A stretch of 64,000 bases of DNA from Lumbricus rubellus (lineage: Eukaryota; Annelida; Clitellata; Crassiclitellata; Lumbricidae): the NCBI GenBank assembly GCA_945859605.1, contig OX243817.1:23993207-24057206 (forward strand), in the 5' to 3' direction. The position numbers and the translations under genes were made by a program. The first letter of the stretch is position 1. Each line of letters starts with the position of its first letter. The notes under the pieces were generated by a model that saw nothing but the letters and a program-made list of their open reading frames with translations, did no database searches and was not told the origin of the DNA. This document shows positions 1 through 11,559 of the stretch, in pieces.

Positions 1-75
1 CTCCTATGCCTCGTTGATACCGACCCTCTATCTATATCTTTTGCTCAGATAAGATTCAGACCCGATACATGCAAT

Positions 76-345
76 ATGAGCACCAGCCCCATGATGATGA
101 TGATAATGATGATGACGATGACGACGACGACGACGGCAGCGGCGGTGGCGGTGACGGTGGCGGTGGCGGCGGTGGCGGTGGCGGTGGGGGTGGTGGCGGT
201 GGCGGCAGCGGCGGTGGTGGTGGCGGTGGCCGTGGCGGTGGCGGTGGCCGTGGCGGTGGGGGTGGTGGCGGTGGCGGCAGCGGCGGTGGCGGTGGCGGTG
301 GCGGTGGCCGTGGCGGTGGCGATGGTGGTGGTGGTGGTGGTGGTC
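76..345. repeat. GATGAT then (GGTGGC)n microsatellite
   Basis: A run of GAT/GAC triplets passes into a long imperfect GGTGGC/GGCGGT array. All three plus frames and the antisense stay open and give poly-Val/Ala, poly-Gly or poly-His/Arg, which is what a simple repeat produces. No splice sites or domains frame it, so I treat it as non-coding. Confidence 0.9.
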
Positions 346-685
346 TAACAGGTGGTCGTTATCGCTGGAAACTGGTTCTTGTCGTCCAGTCAACAGTCGT
401 TTCTCATCATCAGCAGACATCATCAATCTCCCTTCGGCCACATTTTTATATCTAATTCGATTGGATTCGAAGATAGATCGGTTGTGTGTGTGTACGTGCA
501 TGCATACATGCCTTAATTAACGTACACGTATGTATGCGTGTATGTATTGTATAGTTGAATGTATGTGTGTATGTTTTATGGTTTTGTTTTTATTATGTAT
601 AATTGTATATATATATGCATATATAGTTGCATACATTTATATGCGCAATGCACATGTAGTATGTAATATGTATAACATGTGTGTT

Positions 686-824
686 TGTATGTATGTATGT
701 ATGTATGTATGTATGTATGTATGTATGCATGTATGCATGTATGCTTGTATGTATGTATGTATGTATGTATGTATGTATGTATGTATGTATGTATGTATGT
801 ATGTATGTATGTATGTATGTATGT
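686..824. repeat. (GTAT)n tetranucleotide microsatellite
   Basis: About 34 nearly perfect copies of GTAT with a few GCAT variants. The apparent Met-Tyr-Val-Cys open frames are repeat artefacts. Confidence 0.95.
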
Positions 825-840
825 TTGTGTGTGTGTTTGT

Positions 841-1265
841 ATGGTTTTGCTTGTAAAGTTTAATACTTTTTTTTTACCTGATTGCAGGTTTAAATTGCTA
901 TCTCACTTTTTTTAAACTCTTTAGCCTAGTTAACGAGCAAGGACCAAAGCTTAGAGTGCTCAATAACCCCGGGATATGTATATGTTGCAACGCCACTGTG
1001 TGGCGGGTGTGATGGGATCGGTATATAAAAAGAAAATTATTTGATCGAGTTGTCCTTGATATTTCGGTTTGACATTTTGCTTTGGGCTGAAGAAAAGATA
1101 ATCACCGGAAGTAAATCAAAGATCAAAGGTCACGTGAATCAGGAACACGTGACCTAAGACGGTCGTCACTGGATCTTCACCATGGCGGATTCAGTTGTTC
1201 GGCACGTCTGCTTAATCTACTTTTCTAGGCAAGGCTTCATCTCAGCGATGAAGACATCGCAAATA
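841..1265. other. Unassigned unique sequence
   Basis: Unique-looking sequence with no open frame, element terminus or splice pair that I can support. Confidence 0.5.
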
Positions 1266-1404
1266 TAATATATATATATATATATGTATATATATATGTA
1301 TATATATGTATATATATCTGAATATATATATATATCTGTATATATGTATATAATAGTATATATGTATATATATCTGTATATATGTATATATGACATCTGT
1401 ATAT

Positions 1405-1435
<31 letters not shown>

Positions 1436-1436
1436 A
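1266..1436. repeat. (TA)n-rich composite microsatellite
   Basis: Alternating TA tracts broken by TGTATATA and TCTGTATA units. No coding content. Confidence 0.9.
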
Positions 1437-1702
1437 GGTGGTTTGCCTTTCGGTGCTTAAGCGTCATTTCCATTAACCCCGTGCGACTGGCACACCCCCC
1501 CGCGTCGTGAAAACGAATTAGGGGCGCATACGTTCCCCCACCCCTCCCCCGGTGGCACGTAACGCACGTAACCTACAAGAAATGTGCTAATGGGAGACGC
1601 AACGCATGCAGAGTGCTCTGTATAGACGGTGTAGACTGCATCACCGGTAACAGTCAGTGTCATGGATTATGCGAAGGAGTGAAGTAAGAGACGAGTGGGG
1701 GG

Positions 1703-1815
1703 ATGAGTGCAGAGAGAGAGAGACAAACAGACAGAAACACAGAGAGAGGGAGACTGAGAAGCATACGGAGACGGGGGACAGATACAGTGAGACAGAGACA
1801 GAGAGAGGGAGAGGT
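1703..1815. repeat. GAGA/GACAGA purine-rich tract
   Basis: An imperfect AGAGAC/ACAGAGA run immediately before a TAG trinucleotide array. Confidence 0.8.
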
Positions 1816-1825
1816 GTTGCGATAG

Positions 1826-1874
1826 TAGTAGTAGTATTAGCAGTAGTAGCAGCAGCAACAACAGTAGCAGTAGC

Positions 1875-1951
<77 letters not shown>

Positions 1952-1999
1952 CAGTTGTAGTAGTAGTAGTAGTGGTAGCAGTAGCAGCAGTAGTAGTGG
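1826..1999. repeat. (TAG)n trinucleotide microsatellite
   Basis: TAG/CAG triplet array of about 170 bp. Antisense it would read poly-Leu, a repeat artefact. A hAT MITE has inserted at its right edge, and the array briefly resumes after the insertion. Confidence 0.9.
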
Positions 2000-2241
2000 C
2001 ATAGGCGTACGGGAGTTTTCAGCAGTGGGGGGGGGGGCAAAGATTGAACTTCTGCCCGAAAAATACATCCGTCAAAAAGTTAGTCGTTCGCGTCCGTGTT
2101 TGCCCGAAAAACCTGACTTGCCCGAAAGTTGAGACGACCTTTTTTTTTAGTCGTTTGGGGTTTTTGCTTGAAAAAAACACCAAACTTGCCCGAATTTGGG
2201 AGGCAATTGCCGCCCCTGCACCCCCGCCTCGTACGCCTATG
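2000..2241. mobile_element. hAT-type MITE with CATAGGCGTACG termini
   Basis: The element begins CATAGGCGTACG and ends with its exact reverse complement, CGTACGCCTATG. It is flanked by a perfect 8-bp direct repeat, AGTAGTGG, at 1992-1999 and 2242-2249. Eight-bp TSDs and short CA-starting inverted repeats are typical of hAT transposons. The inside carries repeated TGCCCGAAA-like motifs and no transposase. A relative with the same internal motifs lies at 37811-38076. One caution is that the target is a TAG repeat, so part of the TSD match could be chance. Confidence 0.8.
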
Positions 2242-2269
2242 AGTAGTGGTAGTAGTCAGTCTCTCTCTC

Positions 2270-2362
2270 CATCTCTGTCTGTCTGTCTGTCGGTATATAT
2301 CTGTCTGTTTGTCTGTTTGTCTATCTGTCTGTCTGGCTGTCTGTCTGTCTGTCTCCCTCTCT
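2270..2362. repeat. (CTGT)n microsatellite
   Basis: TCTGTCTG tetranucleotide run with interruptions. The antisense Asp-Arg-Gln-Thr reading is an artefact. Confidence 0.9.
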
Positions 2363-2778
2363 CCGTAGAGCAGACACATGCAGACGTTCTGCGTGTACCA
2401 ACTCCTCTCCTTGCTGAGTCTCCGCTTTGAGCTTCTCCACATCCATCTGTCATCATCCAATCCAGCGTCATCATCTATCTTCGCTTTTTTCTTCGTGTCC
2501 ACCTTAATTCCTTCCATTTATCCACCGATGTCCGTTCCTATAGAAGTCTGAGTCTCATCCTCATCCCATCCTCATCTCATCGTGTGTACCAATCCATTTC
2601 CTTTTCGTATTATATCTGTATACAAAAGCAAAAGAAGTGTTCGATTGCATAGGGTATTCATGGTCTAAGTCTTTAACGGTTTTCGTACGCCTATATGCAT
2701 ACGCAAATGCAACACAGCATGCAATACAACTGTATTTTGTAATTTATTGCCCTTCTTACAACGCTCGGAAGTGCACAA

Positions 2779-3062
2779 GACCCTACAACGGACCATACAT
2801 ACAACAGACCATACAACAGACCGTACAACAGACCATACAACAGACCATACAACAGACCCTACAACGGACCATACATACAACAGACCATACATACAACAGA
2901 CCGTACAACAGACCATACAACAGACCGTACAACAGACGATACAACAGACCATACAACAGACCATACAACAGACCATACAACAGACCATACAACAGACCAT
3001 ACAACAGACCGTACAACAGACCATACAACAGACCATACAACAGACCATATACAACAGACTAT
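2779..3062. repeat. 12-bp minisatellite (CAGACCATACAA)n
   Basis: About 23 units of a 12-bp repeat with CAGACCGT and CATACATACAA variants. A period divisible by three keeps all frames open, giving YNRP, QQTI and YGLL repeats. No conserved flanking coding sequence was seen. Confidence 0.9.
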
Positions 3063-3556
3063 ACAGCAGAACATCCATGGCTAGTGTGTAATCATGTAGA
3101 TGTTTCGGGGAGGAGTTCTTTCAAGGAACGCCATATCCTCAGAAAATTGAAGAGAAGCTTTTAACATGTAAAGTAAAGAGTTATTGATTGGCGGGATTAA
3201 GAAATAGAAGATACAATTAGATGATACACTAAAAAATTTAACCAGATGATCAGAAACCTCAAATCGTGAGCTTATACAACGGCGAATCTTACTCAATGAT
3301 TAAACAAAGGTCATCAGAAAAAGAGAGATGACAAGAATAAAAGATGAGGAGTCTATAACAATACATGCATGATGCATTGATGATACAAGTTCTGATACTG
3401 TCTTTCTTCCAAAGCTCATATGGCGCCGAGCATTAATAATAACAATGACAATTTCTATGGCGCCGTAACACAGCATCTCAGCATCATTGTGAGCGTAGGA
3501 CTTGCTCAATGTAGGCCTACCTATATATAATATTATAATTATATATATATACAGTA

Positions 3557-3645
3557 ACTGTCTCGGACGATGCTCTCGAGACCGTGTCCTCTGCGTGTTA
3601 CAGGACAAGTGCTCTAACAACTCGGCTACCGTGCCCCCACCTCCA
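3557..3645 (-). repeat. tRNA-derived SINE head remnant
   Basis: On the minus strand the sequence GCACGGTAGCCGAGTTG followed by TTAGAGC resembles a tRNA A-box region such as those that start tRNA-derived SINEs. A weak B-box-like CGGTCTCGAGAGC lies downstream. Beyond that the similarity fades. It could also be a degenerate tRNA pseudogene. Confidence 0.35.
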
Positions 3646-3847
3646 TGGACAGTGCGATGTACACTGCAGGCACTCTGAACAATGATGACAAACCCATACA
3701 AAAACAGTAAAGCCGTTAGCCTACACGGTGATTCATTAAAAAACGTCCCATACATATTTCACTGTAACAACTCGGAACTCAAATGTCATGCTATGTGAAA
3801 GAAATTTTAAAGGAAGACAGAGGAGTTATTTCTAAACATTTGGAAAG

Positions 3848-3975
3848 TTAAAGTTTATGTTCAAATTGACCCCCTTTGGCAGCTACGCATGCGCGAAGAC
3901 GAGAACGCCACTGTTTGACTGATTCATCAATGATGCGCTGATCCATCTTGCCCATGCCTCCACAACTCGACTTAC
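3848..3975 (-). pseudogene. Mariner-like transposase C-terminal fragment
   Basis: The minus strand encodes the last ~38 residues of a mariner-type transposase, including 'VKQWRSRLRACVAAKGGQ' and then FEHKL and a stop. The same ending (WR.RL.AC...GGHFEH) occurs in the element at 18682-20271. The rest of this copy is missing; the sequence runs into a TA tract. It is a truncated fossil in reverse orientation to the neighbouring 4018-5013 element. Confidence 0.75.
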
Positions 3976-4006
<31 letters not shown>

Positions 4007-4017
4007 ATATATACATA

Positions 4018-5013
4018 TACAGGGTGGGCCAAAAAAAGTGAGAACATCGCGTAAAAAGTAGTATAATTGCATCAAAACTTATTTCACTGTATCCATAATA
4101 GCTTAAATTGTTCACTCATTCACTTACTTATCTATTTAGTTACATGATGTCTTTATTTCGACGTATTGTTAAGCAAAATGTACAACTCAAAACGTACAAG
4201 AGTGTGATCGGGCAGAAACTCAATGAAAATGTCACTTTGAAACGCTTGCAACGCAGTCGGCAGCTACAAGAGCAGTTTGCTAATGAGAGAAGTGTACGAA
4301 GCATCGGGTTTACAGACGAAAAGACATTCACCAGTTAATTGTTTATTCCGTTGAAACAGCGAAAAATGTAAGTTCAGGAAAGTCGACTCATACGAGAACG
4401 TGACCATTAATTTTCAACCGCGCGGTATCATGGTGTCAGTTGGTGTGTCTCGAATGGGGAAAACTAATATTGTGTTCGTTGAACCAGGCGCCAAAGTAAA
4501 CAGTGAATATTATTGTGGTCATGTTCTGAGACAAGGCGATATGTGATCGCCATAACTGGACATTACAGCAGCAAGATGGAGCTCCATCTCATACAGCGAG
4601 AAATACAATCAACTTTCTTTGGCAGGAAAATGTTAACTTCATCGAGCCAGACATGTGGCCACCGAACAGTTGTGATTTAAACACAGTAGATTATGCCATA
4701 TGAGGTGCTTTGCAAGAAAAAGTCTACCTTCGGCGAAAAGTTACCACAGTTGAGCATCTCAAGTTGGCAATAATCGAACTTCGAAGAATGAAGAAAACTG
4801 GGACAGCGTTTTATTGACATGCAGTAGCATAAACGAGTGGCGTTGACGCTTAGAAAAACTCATTGAGAAGCAAGGAGGACACATTGAACATGATTTCTGA
4901 TTAGCTAAATACTTGGCAAACAAAAATATATGAAAACAATATAATTAATTTAATTATATTTGTAAATAACTCGTATTCTACAAGGTGTTCTCACTTTTTT
5001 GGCCCACCCTGTA
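4018..5013 (+). mobile_element. Mariner-like element, DD37D-type, degraded
   Basis: The ends are matching inverted repeats of about 28 bp that begin TACAGGGTGGGCCAAAAAA. They are flanked by TA dinucleotides, the obligatory Tc1/mariner target. The interior encodes broken transposase segments: FTDEKTFT (first catalytic Asp) near 4310, QQDGAPSHTARNT near 4570 and a WPPNS..DLN..DY box near 4655. I count 37 residues between the second Asp and the Asp of the VDY motif, the spacing of maT-type (DD37D) members. The element sits in a TA microsatellite. Confidence 0.85.
4160..4905 (+). pseudogene. Mariner-like transposase, broken
   Basis: Remnants of the transposase of the enclosing element. Catalytic-core motifs are recognisable in order, but they are spread over several frames with in-frame stops (for example after VDYAI near 4700), so no functional protein can be made. 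Loss of the ORF while the termini survive is typical of an old cut-and-paste copy. Confidence 0.8.
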
Positions 5014-5124
5014 TATTATGTATGTGTCTTGCGATACAGTAAAGAAGATCTTGTTTGGTAAGGCTTTATTCCAGTATTTAGTCAATCAATAAATGTTTAT
5101 ATCTGGCCGTCCATTATATACATA

Positions 5125-5126
<2 letters not shown>

Positions 5127-5193
<67 letters not shown>
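5127..5193. repeat. (TA)n microsatellite
   Basis: About 30 TA dinucleotides. Confidence 0.95.
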
Positions 5194-5202
<9 letters not shown>

Positions 5203-5414
5203 TTTATATCTATGTCTGCATCTGTCTGTCTGTTTGCCTCTTCCTGTCTAAAGTGTCTAAGCAATGTAAGCATCTTTATTATACTGTGTATACGTTGATT
5301 GATGCTTTATGTATAGATGGGTGAGTCACTGCAGGCTGTTCTGTTGATTGAATACGTTAATTCTGTGTTGATTGTGTGTGTGTGTGTGCAGATCATACGG
5401 TCTATGTTGATTGA

Positions 5415-5518
5415 ACTGTGTTGATTGTTTTGATTGTTTTGATTGTTTTGATTGTTTTGATTGTTTTGATTGTTTTGATTGTTTTGATTGTTTTGATTGT
5501 TTTGATTGTTTTGATTGC
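5415..5518. repeat. 10-bp minisatellite (TGATTGTTTT)n
   Basis: Ten near-perfect copies of TGATTGTTTT. Both strands stay open by chance (LIVLIV.. and NNQNNQ..). Confidence 0.95.
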
Positions 5519-5645
5519 GTGTGTAGATCATACGGTCTATGGCTCTGCTCACTTCAGTCTCTGGAAGATCTGCTCCTGCGTTCATCTTAATTGCTCCAAC
5601 ATCGAACACACGAGTGAGTATACTCATCGATAATTATATACAATA

Positions 5646-5722
5646 TACTAGCTATACCCGGCCACGCGTTGCTGTGGCTGAAAAGAACGTCCAGACCATC
5701 CCTCTCCTCCTAGATACTTGAT
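5646..5722 (+). repeat. Fragment of a CTAGCT...CCCGGC dispersed repeat
   Basis: The sequence starts CTAGCTATACCCGGCCACGC next to a TA-rich stretch. It resembles the left edge of the element at 30467 (CTAGCTGGGGTACCCGGC), which also abuts a TA microsatellite. Only a short 5' fragment is recognisable. Confidence 0.45.
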
Positions 5723-6111
5723 TCCGAAGGAACTGAGTTACATTTTTATTTATATAGAATAATAATATATAATATACACGTATATACAATGCATGTGTAT
5801 TGTGCATAATTACTGAAAATAGGCCTACCTACCTTTCATATGCTTGTAGTAGGCCAGTGGGATCACGTGGTTTCTGCTGAAGTTTATCATAGAAAATGGC
5901 GGATATGAAACAAGATTTGCTGGAGACAACTGACTTGCTTTGGTCACTGGATTTGTTTCCATGGCTCCGCAAGTCCGCAGTCTACATCTTACCCCATGTG
6001 CTCTTGTTTCCTGATCTTTCCGCTGCTTCAACGTCAATAGGCAGCTCAACATACATGTAGAAGACCCTGTCTGGTTATTTGTACATATTATGAAGTCGTT
6101 ATTATTAACAA

Positions 6112-6169
6112 TAATAATAATAACGACAATTTATATGGCGCGCCATATAAATTGTCATTATTATTATTA
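6112..6169. other. 58-bp near-perfect palindrome
   Basis: The sequence is centred on GGCGCGCC at 6137-6144. It reads almost identically on both strands for about 29 bp each way, with one internal mismatch and no spacer. It could extrude as a cruciform. The half-site ACAATTTATATGGCGC resembles the tails of local SINE/LINE fragments, so it may be two tails joined head to head. Confidence 0.8.
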
Positions 6170-6332
6170 CAAGACACAAGTGCGCCTCACATAAAACTAT
6201 TAGCATGATAGGACTTACAAAATAAATAAGTCGTTTGGACTGTAGCTTATCCGTAGATGAATACAATAATAGGTTCTATATAATTATTTGTGTGTATACC
6301 ATGCTTATAAAGTTATACATATGGAATACATA

Positions 6333-6937
6333 TACAGGGTGGTCCAAAATAAACCGCACAGTGACAGTTTTCTTGATATAATGTATAACAATTCAATGTT
6401 TAATGCCATTTTTCTAACTTATTTATATATTTTCTCTGACGTCATTATCGACTTCATCATTATTTATCATAGTTTATGGTAAAGAAGTTGTTGTTTATCA
6501 CTCCATCACACACCGCCAAGAACACTATGGGGTATCTGCGACGTGAGAACATTTCTTTCATTGAGCCCCCAAACAGCCCGGACTTGAATCCAGTCGACTG
6601 CGCTGTTTTGGGCGCCCTTCAACAGATGGTATACCGTCGTTGAAGTTTCACCACAGTGAATCAGCTGAAAGAAACAATCGTCACAGAGGGGACCAACCGA
6701 CCAAGCTGTCACAACGTTTCATTCACCGCGCAATTGATCAACGGCGTCGTCGGCCTCAATGCGTGTCGAGCAGCAAGGAGGACACATTGAACATTTTATG
6801 TAACGAAATCCATCCATGTAATGTTACAGTAAAAATAATTGCTGTGTTTTTGTGAATTTTCACGGTTATTATTTGAATTGGTCTGAATAAAGTACTATCA
6901 ATTTATCATTGTGCGGTTTATTTTGGACCACCCTGTA
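6333..6937 (+). mobile_element. Deleted mariner-like element
   Basis: Perfect inverted repeats of about 28 bp (TACAGGGTGGTCCAAAATAA...) flanked by TA on both sides. The 605-bp length is too short for a full transposase. The remaining core shows SHTAKNT and PPNSPDLNPVDC segments near 6510-6600, followed by stops. It belongs to the same superfamily as the 4018-5013 element but its termini differ beyond the shared TACAGGGTGG.TCCA core. Confidence 0.85.
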
Positions 6938-7159
6938 TATTTATATTTATATGTATCTGTACACTGAGATATATGTATCGAATATGCAATTATTCGTAGG
7001 GTCTATACTTTGACGTATGTTATTCTCTTTGATTGTCAATATTTTTTCTCTGTATTATTTTGAACAACAGTACTGCTGAGAGGTTTCTTCTTTCAGCTTG
7101 ACAATGGAGACTTCAAGGATACAGTTAAGTTTCAGGACAAGAATTTGCAGACACACAGG

Positions 7160-7346
7160 TAGACAGATAAATGGATGGTTGAATGGATGGATGGATGGAT
7201 GGATGGATGGATAGACGGATGAATGGATTAGGTTGAGAGGGTATGGATGGACGGATGGACATTGGACAAATGGACGGATGGATGGATGAAAGGATGGATG
7301 GACGAATGGACGAATGGACCGATAGATGGATGGAAGAAATATACAA
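7160..7346. repeat. (ATGG)n-rich tetranucleotide array
   Basis: GGATGGAT/GGACGGAT repeats with substitutions. The open frames are artefacts. Confidence 0.85.
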
Positions 7347-7884
7347 TGTCCAGAATTGATAAGTATAGGCCTATACACGTCCAACCTATGCTAACATGTC
7401 TAAGCTGTAGTAACTTAGCTCAATACTTTCCTCCATCTCAAAGCAGCAGATTCCAGCACAGCGGAAGTGCCGTGTGGAAATTCCAGCCCAGGGACCAGAT
7501 TCTCCGCTCTTGGGGGTGATGTAAATTATAACAATGCGAATGGCTCTTTCACTGATATGACGTACATGTATAGGCTACATGCCTGTGTGAAGGCCATCTC
7601 TCCTCAAAATGGAGACGACGTCATTCTGTTGCTGCAGCAGCTGATATCGATGAAACAATGAACCCGCTGTCGTCGGTTGCAATCGTAAACAACTGTCCCT
7701 TGCGCATTGAACAGCATGGCAGCCGGTTGACGTCGTTTTTCAGATGATGCACAACAATCGTTCTGTCGTCGTATACCAGACGAATATAATAAGAAAATAC
7801 CTATTATTATTATTAGAATGTTGAACACAATGTTGTCGTGTACCTTTTAATTATTAGGGAAGGTTTATACGGTAATGTTAAACA

Positions 7885-7966
7885 TGGATGGGTTGGTGGA
7901 TGGATGGATGGATAGATTGATGGATGTATTGATATATGGATAGATGGATCAACAGATAGATAGAGG

Positions 7967-8000
<34 letters not shown>

Positions 8001-8004
8001 GGGA

Positions 8005-8038
<34 letters not shown>

Positions 8039-8256
8039 TACAGACAGACAGTTAGTTAGATGGATGGATGGATGAATGGGTGAATGGGTGGGTGGATGGA
8101 TGGATGGGTTGGTGGATGAATGGATGGATTAATGGATAGATGGGTGGGTGGATAGATAGACAGACAGAGGGATGGATAAATGGATGAATGGATAGATGGA
8201 TAGATGGATGAATGGATGAATGGATGTATGGATGGTTGGGTGAGTGGGTGAGTGGA
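7885..8256. repeat. (GGAT)n/(GATA)n/(GACA)n compound microsatellite
   Basis: About 370 bp of successive GGAT, GATA and GACA blocks. Antisense it reads His-Pro-Ser-Ile repeats, which is an artefact. Confidence 0.9.
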
Positions 8257-8439
8257 AGAGAGAAAGCGATTGTTTTACGGCCATAGAAATACGAACAGCT
8301 GGGAGCGTATAGATTCGTCCGTGACTCTGACGCCATATTGAGGAGGAGGAGCGTGTGACAGGTCACCATGCAGTCGCCATCGTCGTTTGCCAGTGAATTG
8401 CAGTCTACGTGTTGCCACTCCTAACGCAATTACCAGTCG

Positions 8440-8564
8440 ACTCTGACTCAGAGTCTCAGACTCAGAGTCTCAGACTCAGAGTCTCAGACTCAGAGTCTCA
8501 GACTCAGAGTCTCAGACTCGGAGTCTCAGACTCAGAGTCTCAGACTCAGAGTCTCAGACTCGCA
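8440..8564. repeat. 14-bp minisatellite (CAGACTCAGAGTCT)n
   Basis: Nine or so tandem copies of a 14-bp unit. Each unit is itself partly palindromic (AGACTC/GAGTCT), so single strands could fold. Confidence 0.9.
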
Positions 8565-8945
8565 GCAGCAGACGACGACGACAGTGATACATTGAGTAAT
8601 TATCAGAAGTAGCGAGGCACGTGTCGAGCATGGCGTAGAAATGTATATAGCGCCATATGTGGTCACCTCGCTCTTCGACCGATGACTTTTCTCGATGCTG
8701 CGTGGCCATGGTGTTGCCGCCATATACAGTCGGATAAATTGGCGATAAATATTCAACAAATGCGCAAAGACAAAACGCCGTTTCGCCAAACGATGATGCA
8801 TAATTGATGTGCCCGTCGTGTCGGAAGTGGGGGCGCCACTGTAGCAGATGGTGTCAGTAATCGCTCGCTTTGATTGATGAGATGGGGTGGAGTTGGGAGT
8901 GGGGGGTTGATCGCGTTGAGTGGCCTTGACCCTATAAGTTGTGAA

Positions 8946-9087
8946 CAGTGCTTAAAGTGTGGAAAAATAAGTGCCTCATACATTTCCAGGCTGTGCTGGC
9001 CAATAAGTAGCATGCAGGACGGCTTTCAGATTTTAAAATAAATGCATGGACGCCGTCCATGACCGTCCAACCACACTTTAAGCTCTG
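8946..9087. mobile_element. hAT-like MITE (CAGTGCTTAAAGTG family)
   Basis: Left end CAGTGCTTAAAGTGTGG and right end CCACACTTTAAGCTCTG form imperfect inverted repeats. The flanks GTTGTGAA and GTTGTGTG match at 6 of 8 positions, consistent with an aged 8-bp TSD. The interior contains a GGACGCCGTCCATGACCGTCC palindrome-like segment that is also present in the copy at 47931-48107. No coding capacity. Confidence 0.65.
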
Positions 9088-10215
9088 GTTGTGTGCCAGC
9101 AATGTAGGTCCTTCGTTAGCAGAGCTTTTAGAGATTGCTGGATAGGCGAAGGAAGACTGTTCAAAAGTGTCTGATTAGTTAGTCAGTATAGGAATTGTTC
9201 CAAATCAGTATTGGATCTGTTTCTGAAAAGATATTAGTATAATTGGAATTGCCTAAAAATAATATTGGAGTCGTTTCAGAATTGGTATTAAATTGATTAA
9301 TATATATTTATTGCACATTTAACTCATTATACAATCATGAACATTGCAGTACAGTACATTGGGAGCCAACAAGAGCTATAGTAGCTTATATTATTATGAC
9401 CCCTCTTACCAAAATAAGCTTAATATTCATGAATGTTTTCATAGGATCATACATCATCGTCATTAGAATTGTTTCAAAACAAGTAATGAAATAAATTATT
9501 TGCTTTAAAATTAATATTGGGATTGCTTCGAAATTATTATTAGAGTTGTTTCAAAATTAATATTGGAATTTTTCTATATTTTTAAAATTATTATTATAAT
9601 TTTTAATATCTTCGTCAAACAACATCAGATACATAAAGCACAATGAACAAATATTTTTATTGGAATTGTTTCAAAATTAATATTAGTTTTTTTGTCAAAA
9701 TTTCATCAATTGTGCTTTCGTTGTCTCTCTTTTCAAGGAATAATTCAAAATTTATTACATCGATATCGTCCAACCTTTAATTAAAGACTGACCTTAATTT
9801 TGCATTCAGCCTCGCATTTTGCTATAGTTATCTCCAATGATGCATTGTGTCATAGCCGAAGCAATAACCAAAAAGGTCTCTTTGATAAAGATTTTCAGCG
9901 CCATTATGCAAAGACTGTGGAATGTATCCGGAGATCATGTTATTTCATCGGCGCTGATACTAAGTAACAGCACATCGGTAGCTTCGTAAGATCTTAGATG
10001 GCTCAACCCTATAGTTGGTTCAGTATGAGAATAGGATGAAAATGCGAAGAGAGCAAGCCCCTATTAGCCTATGTACGGCGACCATGTGCAGGAAGAGTGA
10101 AAAGTGCGGTGTCTTGTTAGCTAGTTAGCGCATCGCATTGGAATTGTTTTCGAAATCTTATCGAAAGAACTGTTTTTGTTTTCGCTAAATTTTGAATCCC
10201 TTCTAATTCTAATCA
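9088..10215. other. AT-rich region with degenerate ~30-bp repeats
   Basis: From about 9190 to 9700 the phrase AATTGTTTCAAAATTAATAT and variants recur at irregular spacing, suggesting a decayed tandem repeat. Outside that I see no gene, element end or RNA. Confidence 0.5.
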
Positions 10216-10324
10216 GTTGATTCTTGTTATGTTCTGTCACAGCAGTTGCAATGGCTGTCAAATTTTTTATGACGACTCTGTGACGACTCTGACGAGCGCT
10301 TCATTCGCCCCGTTGCTTTTGTCA

Positions 10325-10585
10325 GTATACTTTGTCTCCCGGTGTTTTGTCTCCCGGTGTTTTGTCTCTCGATGTTTTGTCTTCCGGTCTTTTTTTTATC
10401 TCCAGGTCTTTTATCGCCAGGTCTTTTGTCTCCAGGTCTTTTGTATCCCGGTCTTTTATCTCCGGGTCTTTTATCTCCAGGTCTTTTGTCTCCAGGTCTT
10501 TTATCTCCAGGTCTTTTATTTCCCGGTCATTTATCTCTAGGTCTTTTATCTCCCGGTCATTTGTCTGCAGGTCTCTCTCTTCCCG
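10325..10585. repeat. 15-bp minisatellite (CTTTTATCTCCAGGT)n
   Basis: About 17 copies of a 15-bp unit. A period divisible by three leaves several frames open on both strands (VFCLQ.., SRSFI.., KDLEI..). No flanking coding evidence. Confidence 0.9.
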
Positions 10586-10664
10586 CATGAATTTGTGCTG
10601 TCGTAAAACTGTCTGAGTCGGACTCTACGGAGATTTACATCTCGCCTGAGCGGATATCGCCAGA

Positions 10665-10900
10665 CAGACATGCAGACAGACAGACAGACAGACAGACATG
10701 CAGACAGGCAGACAGACAGACATGCAGAAAGACAGACAAACAGACAAACAGACAGACAGACATGCAGAGAACTCTAGCGGCGCACACAGGAACATTCAGG
10801 TGAATGCAGACAAAGAGAGAGAGACAACACGCAGACAACGTGGCACAGACAGAGTGAAAGAGGCAGACATAGTGAGAAAGACTTAGACAGATCTAGACAG
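10665..10900. repeat. (CAGA)n microsatellite
   Basis: GACAGACA/GCAGACA run that decays into CAGA-rich sequence. Confidence 0.85.
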
Positions 10901-11559
10901 ACTTAGACAGATGTAGGCATGTATACGAGGCCAAAGGATAAATCCTATAAAACACCATGCAAGCGACAACGATTCGAAGCTTTACACCTTGCACAAGTGT
11001 CATTTTACATGACACCTGCAGTCTTTGCCTGTCAGTGTCTGTCTGCATGCGTTTGCGTGTCCTTGTGCGTGTACGTGTGTAAATGCAGGCCCGCATTAAG
11101 GGTGCTGCGGGCCCGGGTGCTGTGATTATCTTTGCGGGCCCTCTTCTTTCAGTCGCCGGTCCACGAGGCACATAATTAGGCCTATACCAATGTTTACTAA
11201 TGAGTAAAGCCTAAGGATGCTTTTCTTATGGTACTTACTTTACTTAGCACAGTCTTAGTCCTTCCTCGCGCTGGTAGCGCATCGGGCGACACAGCCTCTC
11301 CACGTTAAAGGTATTTAAATAAGGTATCCTTTTTTCTTATTGTCTAGGGCCTATGTCTCTGATACACAACACCACACTCGATCCATCAATGTTTTATCAG
11401 CCGTTTCTTTGGATCCCTGTTAATGTTTTCTTCTCAGTTTATCATAATTCTAACAGGGGCCCATAAGTTGTTCTTCCAATTTTCAGATCTAATAAAATAA
11501 AACATCCGATTACTTTCGCAGACTCCTGTAATGTCCTGGTAATCCGCTCTTAAGAGCAT

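Noticed and set aside
1657..2068. Poly-Val and poly-Leu frames over the TAG array
   Set aside because: Pure trinucleotide repeat; the frames also cross the boundary of a hAT MITE.
2637..3164. 175-codon YNRP-repeat protein
   Set aside because: 12-bp period keeps every frame open; no flanking exon structure or signal.
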